From positions 1 to 45,431 of the forward strand of contig JAESPR010000008.1 of NCBI GenBank assembly GCA_016765685.1: a stretch of 45,431 nucleotides of DNA, given 5' to 3'. The position numbers were made by a program, and so were the translations under genes. The stretch's first letter is position 1; each line of letters begins with the position of its first letter. The notes under the pieces were generated by a model. The model was not told the DNA's origin and did no database searches. It saw only the letters and a list, made by a program, of their open reading frames with translations. Of the stretch, positions 15,524 through 25,700 are shown piece after piece. The stretch is from Colwellia sp. Lineage in GTDB: Bacteria; Pseudomonadota; Gammaproteobacteria; Enterobacterales; Alteromonadaceae.

Positions 15524-18500
15524 TTATTCTGGCTCATAATCTAAATTCGCCGATAACCACCGCTCGGCTTGCTCGATAGTGAAACCTTTGCGGGCAGCAT
15601 AATCAAGCACTTGGTCTTTAGCCAGTTTCGCCACGGCAAAGTATTTAGACTCCGGGTGAGCAAAGTACCAACCGCTAACCGCAGCACCCGGCCACATGGC
15701 ATAACTAGACGTCAACTCCATATTAATGTTTTCTTCAACATTAAGTAACTGCCACAACAAGCCCTTTTCGGTGTGTTCAGGGCACGCCGGATAACCAGGG
15801 GCTGGGCGTATGCCTTGATAATTTTCACGAATTAAATCATCGTTACCTAAGTTTTCATCCGCTGCGTAACCCCAATATTCTTTACGTACTTTCTCATGCA
15901 AGTATTCGGCGCTTGCTTCTGCTAACCGGTCGGCAACAGCTTTTAATAATATCGAGTTATAAGCATCGTGATCGCCGTCATACACTTTCACTAATTCGTC
16001 AACACCAAAGCCTGCTGAAACGGCAAAGGCACCAACATAATCATCAATACCTGAGGTTTTATCGGCGACATAATCAGATAAACAGCGGTTGAACTGACCT
16101 GCTGGTTTTTTACTTTGCTGGCGTAGTTGCTGTAACTTCATTAGTGTTTCGTTGCGTGTTTCATCACGATAAAGTATTAAGTCATCTACATCTCGGTGCG
16201 CAGGGAACAAGCCAAAAACTGCTTTAGCGGTAATTTTTTTATTATTGATAACATCGTCAAGCATGGCATTGGCATCATTAAATAAATTGGTCGCTTCTGT
16301 ACCAATAACGTCATGTTTCAAAATCAGTGGATATTTACCTGAGAGTTGCCACGTCATAAAAAATGGCGTCCAGTCGATGTATTTTCGCACTTTATTCAGA
16401 TCTAATTCATCAAGTACTGTAACGCCGAGTTTGTTCGGTTTTTTCGGCGTGTAGCCGTCAAAACTTATCGGGGTAGCATTGGCGCGAGCATTTTCAAGGC
16501 TTATCAAACTTGAACGAGGGCCTTTTTTATAATGACGAACACGCACCCGTTCATATTCTTCTTTAGTGGCACTAAAAAATTTAGCTTTGTGTTCGTATGA
16601 TAATAAATTACTAACCACAGAGACTGCGCGCGAAGCATTAGACACATAAACCACTGGATGATCATATTGTGGTTCTATTTTTACTGCCGTATGGGCTTTC
16701 GAGGTAGTAGCTCCCCCAATAAGCAAGGGTAGCTCAAAACCTTGTCGTTTCATTTCTTTAGCAACATGCACCATTTCATCAAGTGATGGGGTAATTAACC
16801 CTGACAAACCAATAATATCGACTTTTTTCTCTTTGGCCACCCGCAAAATGTCTTCACAAGAAACCATCACGCCAAGGTCAATTATTTCATAGTTATTACA
16901 TTGTAATACCACGCCAACAATGTTCTTGCCGATATCGTGCACATCGCCTTTAACCGTTGCCAGTAATATCTTGCCGTTAGAGCTAGCTTCTAATTTCCCC
17001 TCTTCAATATAGGGATTTAAGTATGCTACGGCTTGTTTCATTACCCGCGCTGATTTAACCACTTGTGGTAAGAACATTTCACCAGCACCAAACAAGTCAC
17101 CTACCGTATTCATGCCAGCCATTAATGGCCCTTCAATAACATCAAGGGGCTTGGTCGCCACAAGGCGTGCTTCTTCGGTATCTTCAACAATAAACTCGTT
17201 GATGCCTTTAACCAATGAATATGACAAACGCTCATTTATCGGTAGTTCGCGCCAACTCAAATCTACTTTTGATGCTTGACCACCCGCTTGACCATGATAT
17301 TGTGTAGCAATATCAAGTAAGCGCTCGGTCGCGCCGTCATCGCTGTTTTGAATAACATCTTCAACCGCACTTTTTAATTTTTCAGGAATGTCAGAATAAA
17401 TAGCCAATTGCCCTGCGTTCACTATGCCCATGTCCATACCATTTTTTATCGCGTGATATAAAAAGACCGCATGAATGGCTTCACGCACGGGGTTATTGCC
17501 CCGAAACGAAAAAGATACGTTGGAAACACCACCAGAGATCATCGCATAAGGCAGGTTTTCTTTAATGTCAGCAACCGCTTCAATAAAATCAACCGCGTAG
17601 TTATTATGCTCTTCAATGCCGGTAGCAACAGCGAAAATGTTAGGGTCAAAAATAATATCTTCGGGTGGAAAGCCTATTTCATCAACCAATATATGATAAG
17701 CCCGATGACATATTTCAACTTTGCGTTTACGTGTATCGGCTTGTCCTTGCTCATCAAATGCCATCACTATCATAGCCGCGCCATAACGGCGTACTAATTC
17801 GGCTTGTTGACGAAAGTTATCTTCACCCTCTTTTAGGCTAATGGAGTTAACAATGCCTTTGCCTTGAATGCATTTTAAACCCGCTTCAATAATATCCCAT
17901 TTAGACGAGTCGATCATAATGGGCACTTTAGCAATATCTGGCTCGCCGGCAATTAAGTTTAAAAAACGCACCATCGCCTCTTTTGACTCCAACATGCCTT
18001 CATCCATGTTGATATCGATAATTTGCGCACCATTTTCAACTTGCTGTAAGGCAACAGCAATCGCTTGATCGTAATTGTCTTCTTTGATCAAGCGCTTGAA
18101 CATGGCTGAACCCGTAACGTTGGTACGCTCACCAACATTTAAGAACAAAGTATCTTCTTGAATAGTTAACGCTTCAAGCCCAGATAAACGACAAGCGATT
18201 TTACGCGCTTCAACTTTGCGTGGTTTTATTCCTTGTTTATGAAGGCTAGCCACTGTATCAGCCATGCCTTTAATATGTTCAGGCGTAGTACCACAACAAC
18301 CACCAATAATGTTTAAAAAGCCTGAACTAGCCCACTCTTGCACGTGGGTATTCATGTCTTCAACAGTGAAATCATATTCACCAAAAGCGTTAGGTAAACC
18401 CGCATTGGGGTGAGCAGAAACCGCAACGTCGCTAATACGGCTTAATTCTTCAACATATTGACGTAGTTCAACTGGGCCTAACGCGCAGTTTAATCCAAAA

Positions 18501-19231
18501 GAAATAGGTTTCGCATGACGTAATGAATTGTAAAATGCCTCGGTGGTTTGCCCAGACAAAGTACGACCTGAAGCATCGGTAATGGTGCCTGAAATCATCA
18601 CCGGTAGGCGAATTTGTAATTGCTCGAATACAGTTTCTACCGCAAAAATAGCCGCTTTAGCATTTAGCGTATCAAAAATTGTTTCGATTAAAATAATGTC
18701 ACTGCCACCTTCAATTAACGCGGTGGTTGACTCAATATAGGCTTCTTTTAATTCATCAAAACTAACATTTCGAAAAGCAGGATCATTCACATCTGGCGAT
18801 ATAGAGCAAGTGCGGTTAGTTGGCCCTAACACTCCGGCAACAAAGCGCGGTTTATGAGGTGTTTTTTTATTGTATTCATCCGCAGCAGCACGAGCAATTT
18901 GCGCAGCCACTAAATTGATTTCCGCGCTATATGCTGCCATGTCGTAATCCGACATAGCGATAGTAGTGGCATTGAAGGTATTCGTTTCTAAAATATCCGC
19001 GCCCGCTTCAAGGTATTCTAAATGAATAGTTTTAATCACCTCAGGTTGGGTGAGCACTAATAAATCATTATTGCCTTTTACATCACTATGCCAGTCAGCA
19101 AAACGATCACCTCGATAGTCTTGTTCTTCAAACTTATACGCTTGAATCATGGTGCCCATAGCACCATCTAAGATTAAAATTCTTTTTGCTAGTTGCTGCT
19201 CAAGTAAGGTAAATGATGACGATTTTTTCAT
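15524..19231 (-). CDS. metH: Cobalamin-dependent methionine synthase
   Basis: This is a 1235-residue four-module MetH, close to the E. coli length of 1227. The homocysteine module carries the zinc cysteines, including the adjacent pair C312-C313 in GGCCGTT. A pterin/methyltetrahydrofolate module (about 350-640) with [10 protein letters not shown] follows. The B12 module has DVHDIGKNI with the cobalt ligand H765, and the C-terminal AdoMet reactivation domain has [15 protein letters not shown]. It transfers the methyl group from methyltetrahydrofolate through methylcobalamin to homocysteine. It lies 87 bases after metA on the same strand, so the two may share the methionine-responsive promoter. 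It is a second B12-dependent enzyme in the window besides glutamate mutase. Confidence 0.98.
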   Translation of the reverse strand: MKKSSSFTLLEQQLAKRILILDGAMGTMIQAYKFEEQDYRGDRFADWHSDVKGNNDLLVLTQPEVIKTIHLEYLEAGADILETNTFNATTIAMSDYDMAAYSAEINLVAAQIARAAADEYNKKTPHKPRFVAGVLGPTNRTCSISPDVNDPAFRNVSFDELKEAYIESTTALIEGGSDIILIETIFDTLNAKAAIFAVETVFEQLQIRLPVMISGTITDASGRTLSGQTTEAFYNSLRHAKPISFGLNCALGPVELRQYVEELSRISDVAVSAHPNAGLPNAFGEYDFTVEDMNTHVQEWASSGFLNIIGGCCGTTPEHIKGMADTVASLHKQGIKPRKVEARKIACRLSGLEALTIQEDTLFLNVGERTNVTGSAMFKRLIKEDNYDQAIAVALQQVENGAQIIDINMDEGMLESKEAMVRFLNLIAGEPDIAKVPIMIDSSKWDIIEAGLKCIQGKGIVNSISLKEGEDNFRQQAELVRRYGAAMIVMAFDEQGQADTRKRKVEICHRAYHILVDEIGFPPEDIIFDPNIFAVATGIEEHNNYAVDFIEAVADIKENLPYAMISGGVSNVSFSFRGNNPVREAIHAVFLYHAIKNGMDMGIVNAGQLAIYSDIPEKLKSAVEDVIQNSDDGATERLLDIATQYHGQAGGQASKVDLSWRELPINERLSYSLVKGINEFIVEDTEEARLVATKPLDVIEGPLMAGMNTVGDLFGAGEMFLPQVVKSARVMKQAVAYLNPYIEEGKLEASSNGKILLATVKGDVHDIGKNIVGVVLQCNNYEIIDLGVMVSCEDILRVAKEKKVDIIGLSGLITPSLDEMVHVAKEMKRQGFELPLLIGGATTSKAHTAVKIEPQYDHPVVYVSNASRAVSVVSNLLSYEHKAKFFSATKEEYERVRVRHYKKGPRSSLISLENARANATPISFDGYTPKKPNKLGVTVLDELDLNKVRKYIDWTPFFMTWQLSGKYPLILKHDVIGTEATNLFNDANAMLDDVINNKKITAKAVFGLFPAHRDVDDLILYRDETRNETLMKLQQLRQQSKKPAGQFNRCLSDYVADKTSGIDDYVGAFAVSAGFGVDELVKVYDGDHDAYNSILLKAVADRLAEASAEYLHEKVRKEYWGYAADENLGNDDLIRENYQGIRPAPGYPACPEHTEKGLLWQLLNVEENINMELTSSYAMWPGAAVSGWYFAHPESKYFAVAKLAKDQVLDYAARKGFTIEQAERWLSANLDYEPE

Positions 19232-19290
19232 AATGATTTCCGATTTTCTAAAGAGTAAACGTGTAAATCAAGAAGCTGAGATAGCCAAAC

Positions 19291-19328
19291 TTAAATGACC
19301 GATCTTAAATGACCTAGCTTAAATAACA
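19291..19328. repeat. Three tandem 14-bp units covering the metA stop codon
   Basis: TTAAATGACC begins at 19291 and 19305, and TTAAATAAC begins at 19319, an exact 14-base period. The third unit contains the metA stop (19319-19321). It looks like a slippage-made duplication at the 3' end of the gene. Confidence 0.7.
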
Positions 19329-20266
19329 GTATCAGGGTGGATTGCTTTTATATTGGAAGCATCCAATTTGTAAGGCGTAATTTGATACACATAATAATTA
19401 AGCCAGTTAGTAAATAATAGACTACCGTGGCTACGCCATGAGCCTGCTGGTGAACTATTTGCATCATCGTTTGGATAATAGTTTTTTGGTAAGGCAACAT
19501 TTTCACTGCGTAAACTGTCGCGCAAGTATTCTTCATGCAAGGTGCTAGTATCGTATTCTGGATGACCGGTTAGGTAAACTTGCTGTTTGTTTTTACTGAC
19601 CGCTAAATATACACCCGCATCAGCCGATTCTGCTAATACTTGTATTTGTGAAATACTTTCATAAGCAACTTTATCAATATAACCATAACGAGAATGTGGC
19701 ACATTAAAGCTTTCATCAAAACCGCGTGTTAATGACTCTTTTTCATCAAGCTTTTTGTGCTGAAACACCCCTGAAAGTTTATTTTTTCTTAGCTGACGAT
19801 TAAGCCCATAATGATGATATAAAGCCGCATGAGCAGCCCAGCAAGAAAACATCGTTGAGGTAACATTTTTTTCAGCCCAATCAAAAACTTCACAAATTTT
19901 GTCCCAAAAGGTTACTTGTGAATAATCCAATAAAGCGAGTGGCGCACCAGTAATAATCAGCCCATCGTATTGCTTGTGTTTAATATCATCAAAAAGACAG
20001 TAGAAGTTTTCTAAATGTTCGGTTGGAGTATTTTTAGATTCATTGGCATGAATACGGATAAACTCAACATTTATTTGCAATGGTGTATTAGAGAGCATCC
20101 GCAAAATCTGCACTTCTGTTTCTATCTTATTTGGCATTAAATTTAGGATTGCGACTTGCATGGGGCGAATTTCTTGAGAAATGGCTCGGTGCTCAGACAT
20201 AACAAAAATATTTTCTTTATCTAAAATCGACAATGCCGGTAATTGATCAGGAATTTTAATGGGCAT
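19319..20266 (-). CDS. metA: Homoserine O-acyltransferase (probably succinyltransferase)
   Basis: The first committed step of methionine synthesis activates homoserine with an acyl-CoA. The 315-residue product begins at MPIKIPDQLPA, the standard MetA opening. The ATG at 20266 is preferred to an upstream start at 20314 because the extra 16 residues are not family-like. The catalytic cysteine is C142 in FSCWAAH, the same number as in E. coli, and the GHPEYD segment supplies the catalytic His and Glu. At residue 111, where Glu marks acetyl-CoA users and Gly succinyl-CoA users, this protein has Ala (GAPLAL), so succinyl specificity is favoured but not certain. It is followed by metH. Confidence 0.95.
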   Translation of the reverse strand: MPIKIPDQLPALSILDKENIFVMSEHRAISQEIRPMQVAILNLMPNKIETEVQILRMLSNTPLQINVEFIRIHANESKNTPTEHLENFYCLFDDIKHKQYDGLIITGAPLALLDYSQVTFWDKICEVFDWAEKNVTSTMFSCWAAHAALYHHYGLNRQLRKNKLSGVFQHKKLDEKESLTRGFDESFNVPHSRYGYIDKVAYESISQIQVLAESADAGVYLAVSKNKQQVYLTGHPEYDTSTLHEEYLRDSLRSENVALPKNYYPNDDANSSPAGSWRSHGSLLFTNWLNYYVYQITPYKLDASNIKAIHPDTVI

Positions 20267-20339
20267 AACACACCTATCACGAATAAAAGTATATAAAAAT
20301 AGTGTCAAAAACAAGAATTATCATATTACTTGGATTGCT

Positions 20340-20371
20340 AGAGATGTCAACATCTAAACGTATAGACGGCT
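20340..20371 (-). promoter_or_regulatory. Probable MetJ operator (four tandem met boxes)
   Basis: Four consecutive 8-mers, AGAGATGT, CAACATCT, AAACGTAT and AGACGGCT, match the met-box consensus AGACGTCT at 5, 5, 6 and 7 of 8 positions. Tandem 8-bp repeats are how MetJ repressor dimers bind. The array lies 74-105 bases upstream of the metA start, as expected for methionine-dependent repression. Confidence 0.6.
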
Positions 20372-20406
20372 AAAAAACCGTAAGAATAACTAGAACAATT
20401 GTAAAC

Positions 20407-20472
20407 GTCAGGGAATCGCACGTTGATTTATTTAATATAAATAGTTGCAATGTTAATTTTTGATCCCCTGAC
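20407..20472. repeat. Long dyad between the S41 peptidase gene and metA
   Basis: GTCAGGG (20407-20413) and CCCTGAC (20466-20472) enclose 52 AT-rich bases with an inner palindrome TATTTA-ATA-TAAATA (20429-20443). No T-tract follows on the minus strand. It may be a regulatory or terminator-like structure in the 295-base gap, which otherwise holds only the met boxes. Confidence 0.4.
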
Positions 20473-20561
20473 CTTAATGATGTTGGCAACAACACAGGGC
20501 AGAACTTTATTTGTAAGTTTATCAGAGACAGTTACCCCATAAAAATTATTCAAAGGGGATG

Positions 20562-22403
20562 CTACTCTTCATCCTCCAATTGCTGCTGTAGATACTCAAC
20601 CGCTTTATTCAACTGAATATCTTCACCCTGAACTATCGATTCAATTGTTACAGCAACATGAATATTGGGAATAATGCCCACCCCGCGCAATGGGCTACCG
20701 TCATGTTGGTTCACTTTCATACTAGTAAAGGCAACTGTTAATCCGCCATTATCTGTTCCCCCTAACATATGTAGGTAAGTGACGTTGCCATTAATTCCAT
20801 AAGTTGCCTCCCCTAAAATGGGCAAGCCCGCATGTTGCACATAACCCAGTGCATGTTCGTTTTGGCTAATACTGTAACGGGACGCAAGTACAATGATAGG
20901 AATATCAATAAAAGGTTGTCGATTCACAAAACTCTGCGCGTTTAAGAGTTCATTTGGAGCCTGCTGGTTAGGCAGGAGTTGGTAAAATGTGTACATCGGC
21001 AAGGCTTCGATTGGATAATCGGCAAAATGCGGTAAAAAGCGCGTCCAACCATTCCAATTAGGGTAGTTTCTCAAATCTAAAACCACTGCTTTAGCTTCGG
21101 CAACTTTTTCAATCATCTGTTCAACATCGCCATCAACTAAAGCACTTAAATTGACATAATGGATTTGATTTTCTAATAACAAATGTTTAGCGGTCTTGTT
21201 ACCGGTCATTGTTCTATAAATTGCGTATTTAATATCTTGAGCATATTCAGTTCGGTTAGTCGATAGTTGATACTCTTCACCATTACTTGTTATTAGTGTC
21301 AGTTCAACTGCCTGGTTTTCTTGGCCTCTTAATAGTTCGTAGGTTATTAATTGGCTATTTTTTTTATTATCAGCCCTTAGCGAGTATGGTTGCTTCGCTA
21401 GTAACAAAGTATCTATATCGATGCCATCTATTGCAATCAACTGATCACCAATTACGGCAACACTATCAGTGTTTTTGGCATAAACTAACATCGCCTTTTC
21501 TTCTAACCAAGCAAAGCCAAAAGGGGGGGAGTAAGCGCCAAGCGTAGTATCTTTAGATGAGAGAAAATTATGATTATCACCCGTTTTAGTGAGTAGTTTT
21601 CTCATACCTAAGCCACATTCACTAACTGATTCTATACATAGGGTTAATAAGGGGGTTAGTTCATTAGACCAAACAAGATCTAATTCATTCAAATAAGGAT
21701 AATAATGCTGCATAACCGCCCATAATTTTCCGGCGGCATTTAAACGGGCATAAATATTACTAAATTGAATATCAATATCATAATCAACTGTCAGTCTGGC
21801 ACTGTCTGGAAATGTTTTACCGTTAACCACAGCCTGAACTAAGGGTAAATCTATTGTTATTCCAAATGGTAAAGTTTGTTGGTACCTCGGTGATTTTAAA
21901 AAGCCTAGGCTTTTCAATTTATCAAAACTTTCAATTTTGATAGTCCTACGGTATATAGAAGATGATGTTTCAGCCGCGTCTTTATAACCATAGGAGCTAT
22001 AAACTTGCACACGTTCACTACCCGAAAAATCATCAATATCTACTGCTGCTTGGCCATTTATTTTCAGGCTAGGGGCGATAGTTGCAAATAATTCTTGTAG
22101 CACTGAAACAAACTCAGTTTGATTGCTAGTATTAGCGACACGATATATACCGTATGGGATAAATTTTTCCCAAATGGTGTCACCTACACCATCGCTAGGA
22201 TGAAAAAAGCGAACTTGATTAGCTAGTTCAATAAAAACAGCTACTTGTTCAATTTTATTATCAATAGCAATAATAGGTAAAGCCTGTTTTTGCACTGCAA
22301 CAGGGGTGGGCTCTTGAATAACATTTTTTTCTGGTGCTTTATCTGAGCCGCCACAACTCATTAAGCCAAGTAATAATAGTAAAATTCCTAATTCTTTATA
22401 CAT
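20562..22403 (-). CDS. Lipoprotein S41-family (C-terminal processing-like) peptidase
   Basis: A lipoprotein signal (MYKELGILLLLLGLMSCGG, with the lipidated cysteine in LMSC) anchors this 613-residue protein to the envelope. A PDZ-like region (about 290-390, including VIGDQLIAIDGIDIDTLLLA) precedes an S41 core. Its elements are AVVLDLRNYP, then IIVLASRYSISQNEHALGY, where the catalytic serine of tail-specific proteases is expected, and GEATYGINGNVT. The likely role is proteolysis of unfolded or tagged proteins at the cell envelope. The usual catalytic lysine is not obvious to me, so activity is uncertain. No partner gene is adjacent, and the nuclease gene lies upstream on the same strand behind its own terminator. 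Confidence 0.75.
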   Translation of the reverse strand: MYKELGILLLLLGLMSCGGSDKAPEKNVIQEPTPVAVQKQALPIIAIDNKIEQVAVFIELANQVRFFHPSDGVGDTIWEKFIPYGIYRVANTSNQTEFVSVLQELFATIAPSLKINGQAAVDIDDFSGSERVQVYSSYGYKDAAETSSSIYRRTIKIESFDKLKSLGFLKSPRYQQTLPFGITIDLPLVQAVVNGKTFPDSARLTVDYDIDIQFSNIYARLNAAGKLWAVMQHYYPYLNELDLVWSNELTPLLTLCIESVSECGLGMRKLLTKTGDNHNFLSSKDTTLGAYSPPFGFAWLEEKAMLVYAKNTDSVAVIGDQLIAIDGIDIDTLLLAKQPYSLRADNKKNSQLITYELLRGQENQAVELTLITSNGEEYQLSTNRTEYAQDIKYAIYRTMTGNKTAKHLLLENQIHYVNLSALVDGDVEQMIEKVAEAKAVVLDLRNYPNWNGWTRFLPHFADYPIEALPMYTFYQLLPNQQAPNELLNAQSFVNRQPFIDIPIIVLASRYSISQNEHALGYVQHAGLPILGEATYGINGNVTYLHMLGGTDNGGLTVAFTSMKVNQHDGSPLRGVGIIPNIHVAVTIESIVQGEDIQLNKAVEYLQQQLEDEE

Positions 22404-22662
22404 TTTGATCCCTTTTATTTTTAGTTGTCATTAATAAGACTTTTGACATGGTAAAAAGGTTACAAATAAAATTAAAAAATTTACCTTTGTTTATTACAAT
22501 TACAAGTCAATTGGCCACTTTGTTGATGCTGCTCTTTATAATTTCCATTAATACCAAAGCACGGTTCTAATTTTGGCAATGCGCGCCATTTTAACCAGTG
22601 TTATGACCCCGAGACTGCTTCAATGTCATTTGCCATTAAATAGGGATGCTGTACTCTTCACA

Positions 22663-22695
22663 TTCTATCAGCCTTTCGGGTTTGCCAGCTTCGCT
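22663..22695. repeat. Dispersed intergenic repeat, copy 1 of 2
   Basis: TTCTATCAGCC...GCCAGCTTCGCT is 30/33 identical to 45280-45312 in the same orientation. The core is GTTTGCCAGCTTCGCT. Both copies lie outside genes. Confidence 0.7.
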
Positions 22696-22708
22696 GAGCA
22701 AATAAAAA

Positions 22709-22739
22709 AAGGTCATCAAAACAATGTTTTGATGACCTT
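22709..22739 (-). terminator. Strong rho-independent terminator of the nuclease gene
   Basis: AAGGTCATCAAAAC (22709-22722) pairs perfectly over 14 bp with 22726-22739 around loop AAT. On the minus strand the stem is followed by a run of T, 59 bases after the nuclease stop. Confidence 0.9.
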
Positions 22740-22797
22740 AAATTGACTTAACTACTGAGTTTGTGACTTTAAGAAAGCCCTTTATCAGACTAATTTA

Positions 22798-25700
22798 TCA
22801 AGCTTGTTTTTTGCTTCGTAAGTTGATCAAAGGCAAAAGTAATAACAACAACCAACCAAATGAACCACCTACTCCACCTGAGCTTTTATCTTCAACCACT
22901 AAACTGAAAGTTTCAGTCACTTCAAATTCACCATCGGTAATGGTTAATTGAAATTTAATCGGGGTATCAGAACTCACTTCAGGAGCAGTGAAAGTTAAGG
23001 TTTCTACGTCAAATTCAAAATAAATTAGTTCGCGGCTCAACTGAACCCATTGATAAGACAGTGAATCACCATCTGGATCAAAACTACCACTAGCACTAAT
23101 TGATACTACCGAGTTTTCACTAACAATAGTAGGGCCTTCAATATTGATTACTGGCGGGGTATGTGGACGACAAGCTTCACCAAAAATATCATTTCCCCAC
23201 TCGGGGTTATCAATAAACGGATTACGGTTCCCTTGGTATTCGTAAACAACGTTATTGCGAGACATTTCACGGCTATCAACCGGATCGGCATTGTGCCATT
23301 CCCACAAAGAACAAAGTTTACCAAAAGTCGCTTTTCCATCAACGGTTGCTGTTGAAGTACCGGTTTGATCAACTAAAACCAAATCAGGTGTTCTGTCACT
23401 ACTAGCACCGTTATAACGGGTAGCCATGTAGAACATCATCCGAGCAACATCACCTTTCACTTCATTACGAGGTTCCCAAGAGTCACCGTCTTTGAAGTTT
23501 TCAGGACTTTCTTCAACCGGATCACCACCGTTATCAAAATCAAGATTACTACGCAAAGTATTCATCGACCAATCAGCAGGACGCAAATGATGAGCGTCGG
23601 TATAACCTAATTGATACGTTTCAGGAAAACCATGACTTTTCGCCCAAACATGTTCACGGTTCCATGAGTCTTGATTATTAGCATTTGCACCACTACCATT
23701 ACCTGATTTAGCAATAGAGTTACCCGTATAAAGCTCGATAACATTGTCTGAATTATTAGGATCTTCATCAGAGAAAGTTAAGACACTCCATACTTGGGAG
23801 TAAGTTAATGGCACATGTTTAGCACTAATTAGTTCATTAAGCACATTAGCTAAATCAGCAGGTGCCGCGGCAAAAGCCGTTTCATAATAGCTTGCTTCAT
23901 TAAAAACATCTGCATTAGCTACTTTACTAATTTCAGGACAATTAATACAAGTACCAATAGTAACGCCACCACCAACACTGGCAATAGGTTGAGGTTCAGC
24001 ACCAGTACAGCTTGTTTCACTCATACAACCCAAGCCATCTGCCGTATCAATATCAAAAGATAACCATTCATTTACTGCACCAGGGAAGGCATTGTTAGCG
24101 ATATGATCACCTACAGTCACTGAAGCTTTACGACGAAGGGTTTTATTTTGCGTACCAAAGTTTGGATCGTTCGGATCTGTCCATTGTTGGTTTGGTCTAA
24201 AGCCTACTTGACCAATGCTATCAACAATAGTGCCATTAAGTGTTAACACAATAGCATCATCACCATTGAAGAAGGTAATGTTAGAACCAATGCCCGCAGG
24301 GGCTTCTTTAGTAAATTGAGCTTCAGCGTCACGGTTATAAATAACAATACTCGAACCGGGTACCAATATCCCAAATAAATTCAAACTGTTTGAAACGAAA
24401 TTAAAACCATTATTATAAGCGGCAAGTCGATAACCCATTTCGAATAAATCGACATCAGCACTACCAATGTTTGACAATTCAATCGCTTTGTTACTGGCAC
24501 TACCTTCAACATATTCAGTAATAAGAACAAAGTTCTCTACTGGCTCTGGTGCAGGTCCAGTATCACAAGCACCTTCGCCCGGACAACCTAAACCATCAGC
24601 AGTATTGGCTGCAAAAGCTAACCATGGATTAACCGCGCCAGGAAAGGCATCATCGGCAACCATATCACCAGTAGTGATTGATGCTTTACGACGTAGCGTT
24701 TTTTCTTTTGAAGCAAAACTTGCATCATTTGGGTCTAACCAACCGTCGCTACCCGGATCTTCGCCAATACGGCCAAAGCTATCAATAATAACGCCATTGG
24801 CTGACAAAACGATGGTGTCGTTACCATTAAAGAAAGTTAATTCTGACGGTGCACCTTGTTCTGGAAATTGAAATTCTGGAGCGGCATTTGCGTTATAAAC
24901 AACAAAGCTAGCACCTACTTCCAATATGCCAGTCAGCTCAATTTTACGGGTTTCATGTTCGACCGTACTACCATTTGAGAACATCGCTAACTTATAGCCT
25001 TTCGCGCCCATATCTACAGGCTCAGTGCCCATGTTAGATATTTCAATCGCTTTGTTATTACTGCTACCTTCAACATATTCTGTGATAAAAATGTTTTCAG
25101 CTGAAGTTTCACCACCAGTACTGCCACAAGCACTTTCACCTGGACAACCTAGTCCGTCAGCAGTATTGATATCAAATGCTAACCATTGGTTAGGTGAGCC
25201 AGGAAAAGCGTCATTGTTAATAGCATCACCACTAGCAACGGTAGACATACGACGTAAAGTTTTATCTTTAGTACTCCAGTCAGCATTATTTGGATCGGTC
25301 CACTCACTACCAGGATCTTCACCAACGCGACCAAAGCTATCTATTACAACACCATCACGAGTTAATACAATAGCATCATCGCCGTTAAAGAAAGTTAACT
25401 CTGAAGGCGCCCCTTGATCAGGAAATTGAAATTCAGCATCCGCACTTTCGTTATAAACAACAAAACTTTGTCCGGCCTCTAAAGTACCGGTAAATAATAT
25501 TTTACGGGTTTCATGCTCAACTTCACTGCCATTACCAAATAATGCTAGCTTATAGTTGCCCGCTCCTAAATCAACCGCGGCACTGCCCATATTGGAGATT
25601 TCAACGGCTTTATTTGAGCCGCTGCCTTCAACATATTCAGTGATCATGATATTTTCAGTATTAGTTTCGCCACCGCCGTTATCAGAGCCGCAAGCAACTT

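Larger units (their letters stand above)
22404..22797. other. 394-base intergenic region with a dispersed repeat and a terminator
   Basis: No gene is visible. The right part holds a 33-base repeat shared with the region near 45280 (22663-22695) and the terminator of the nuclease gene. The left part should contain the promoter of the S41 peptidase gene, which I cannot place. Confidence 0.6.

Noticed and set aside
17471-17797. 108-residue plus-strand ORF inside metH
   Set aside because: It is antisense to a highly conserved MetH segment and has no recognisable feature.
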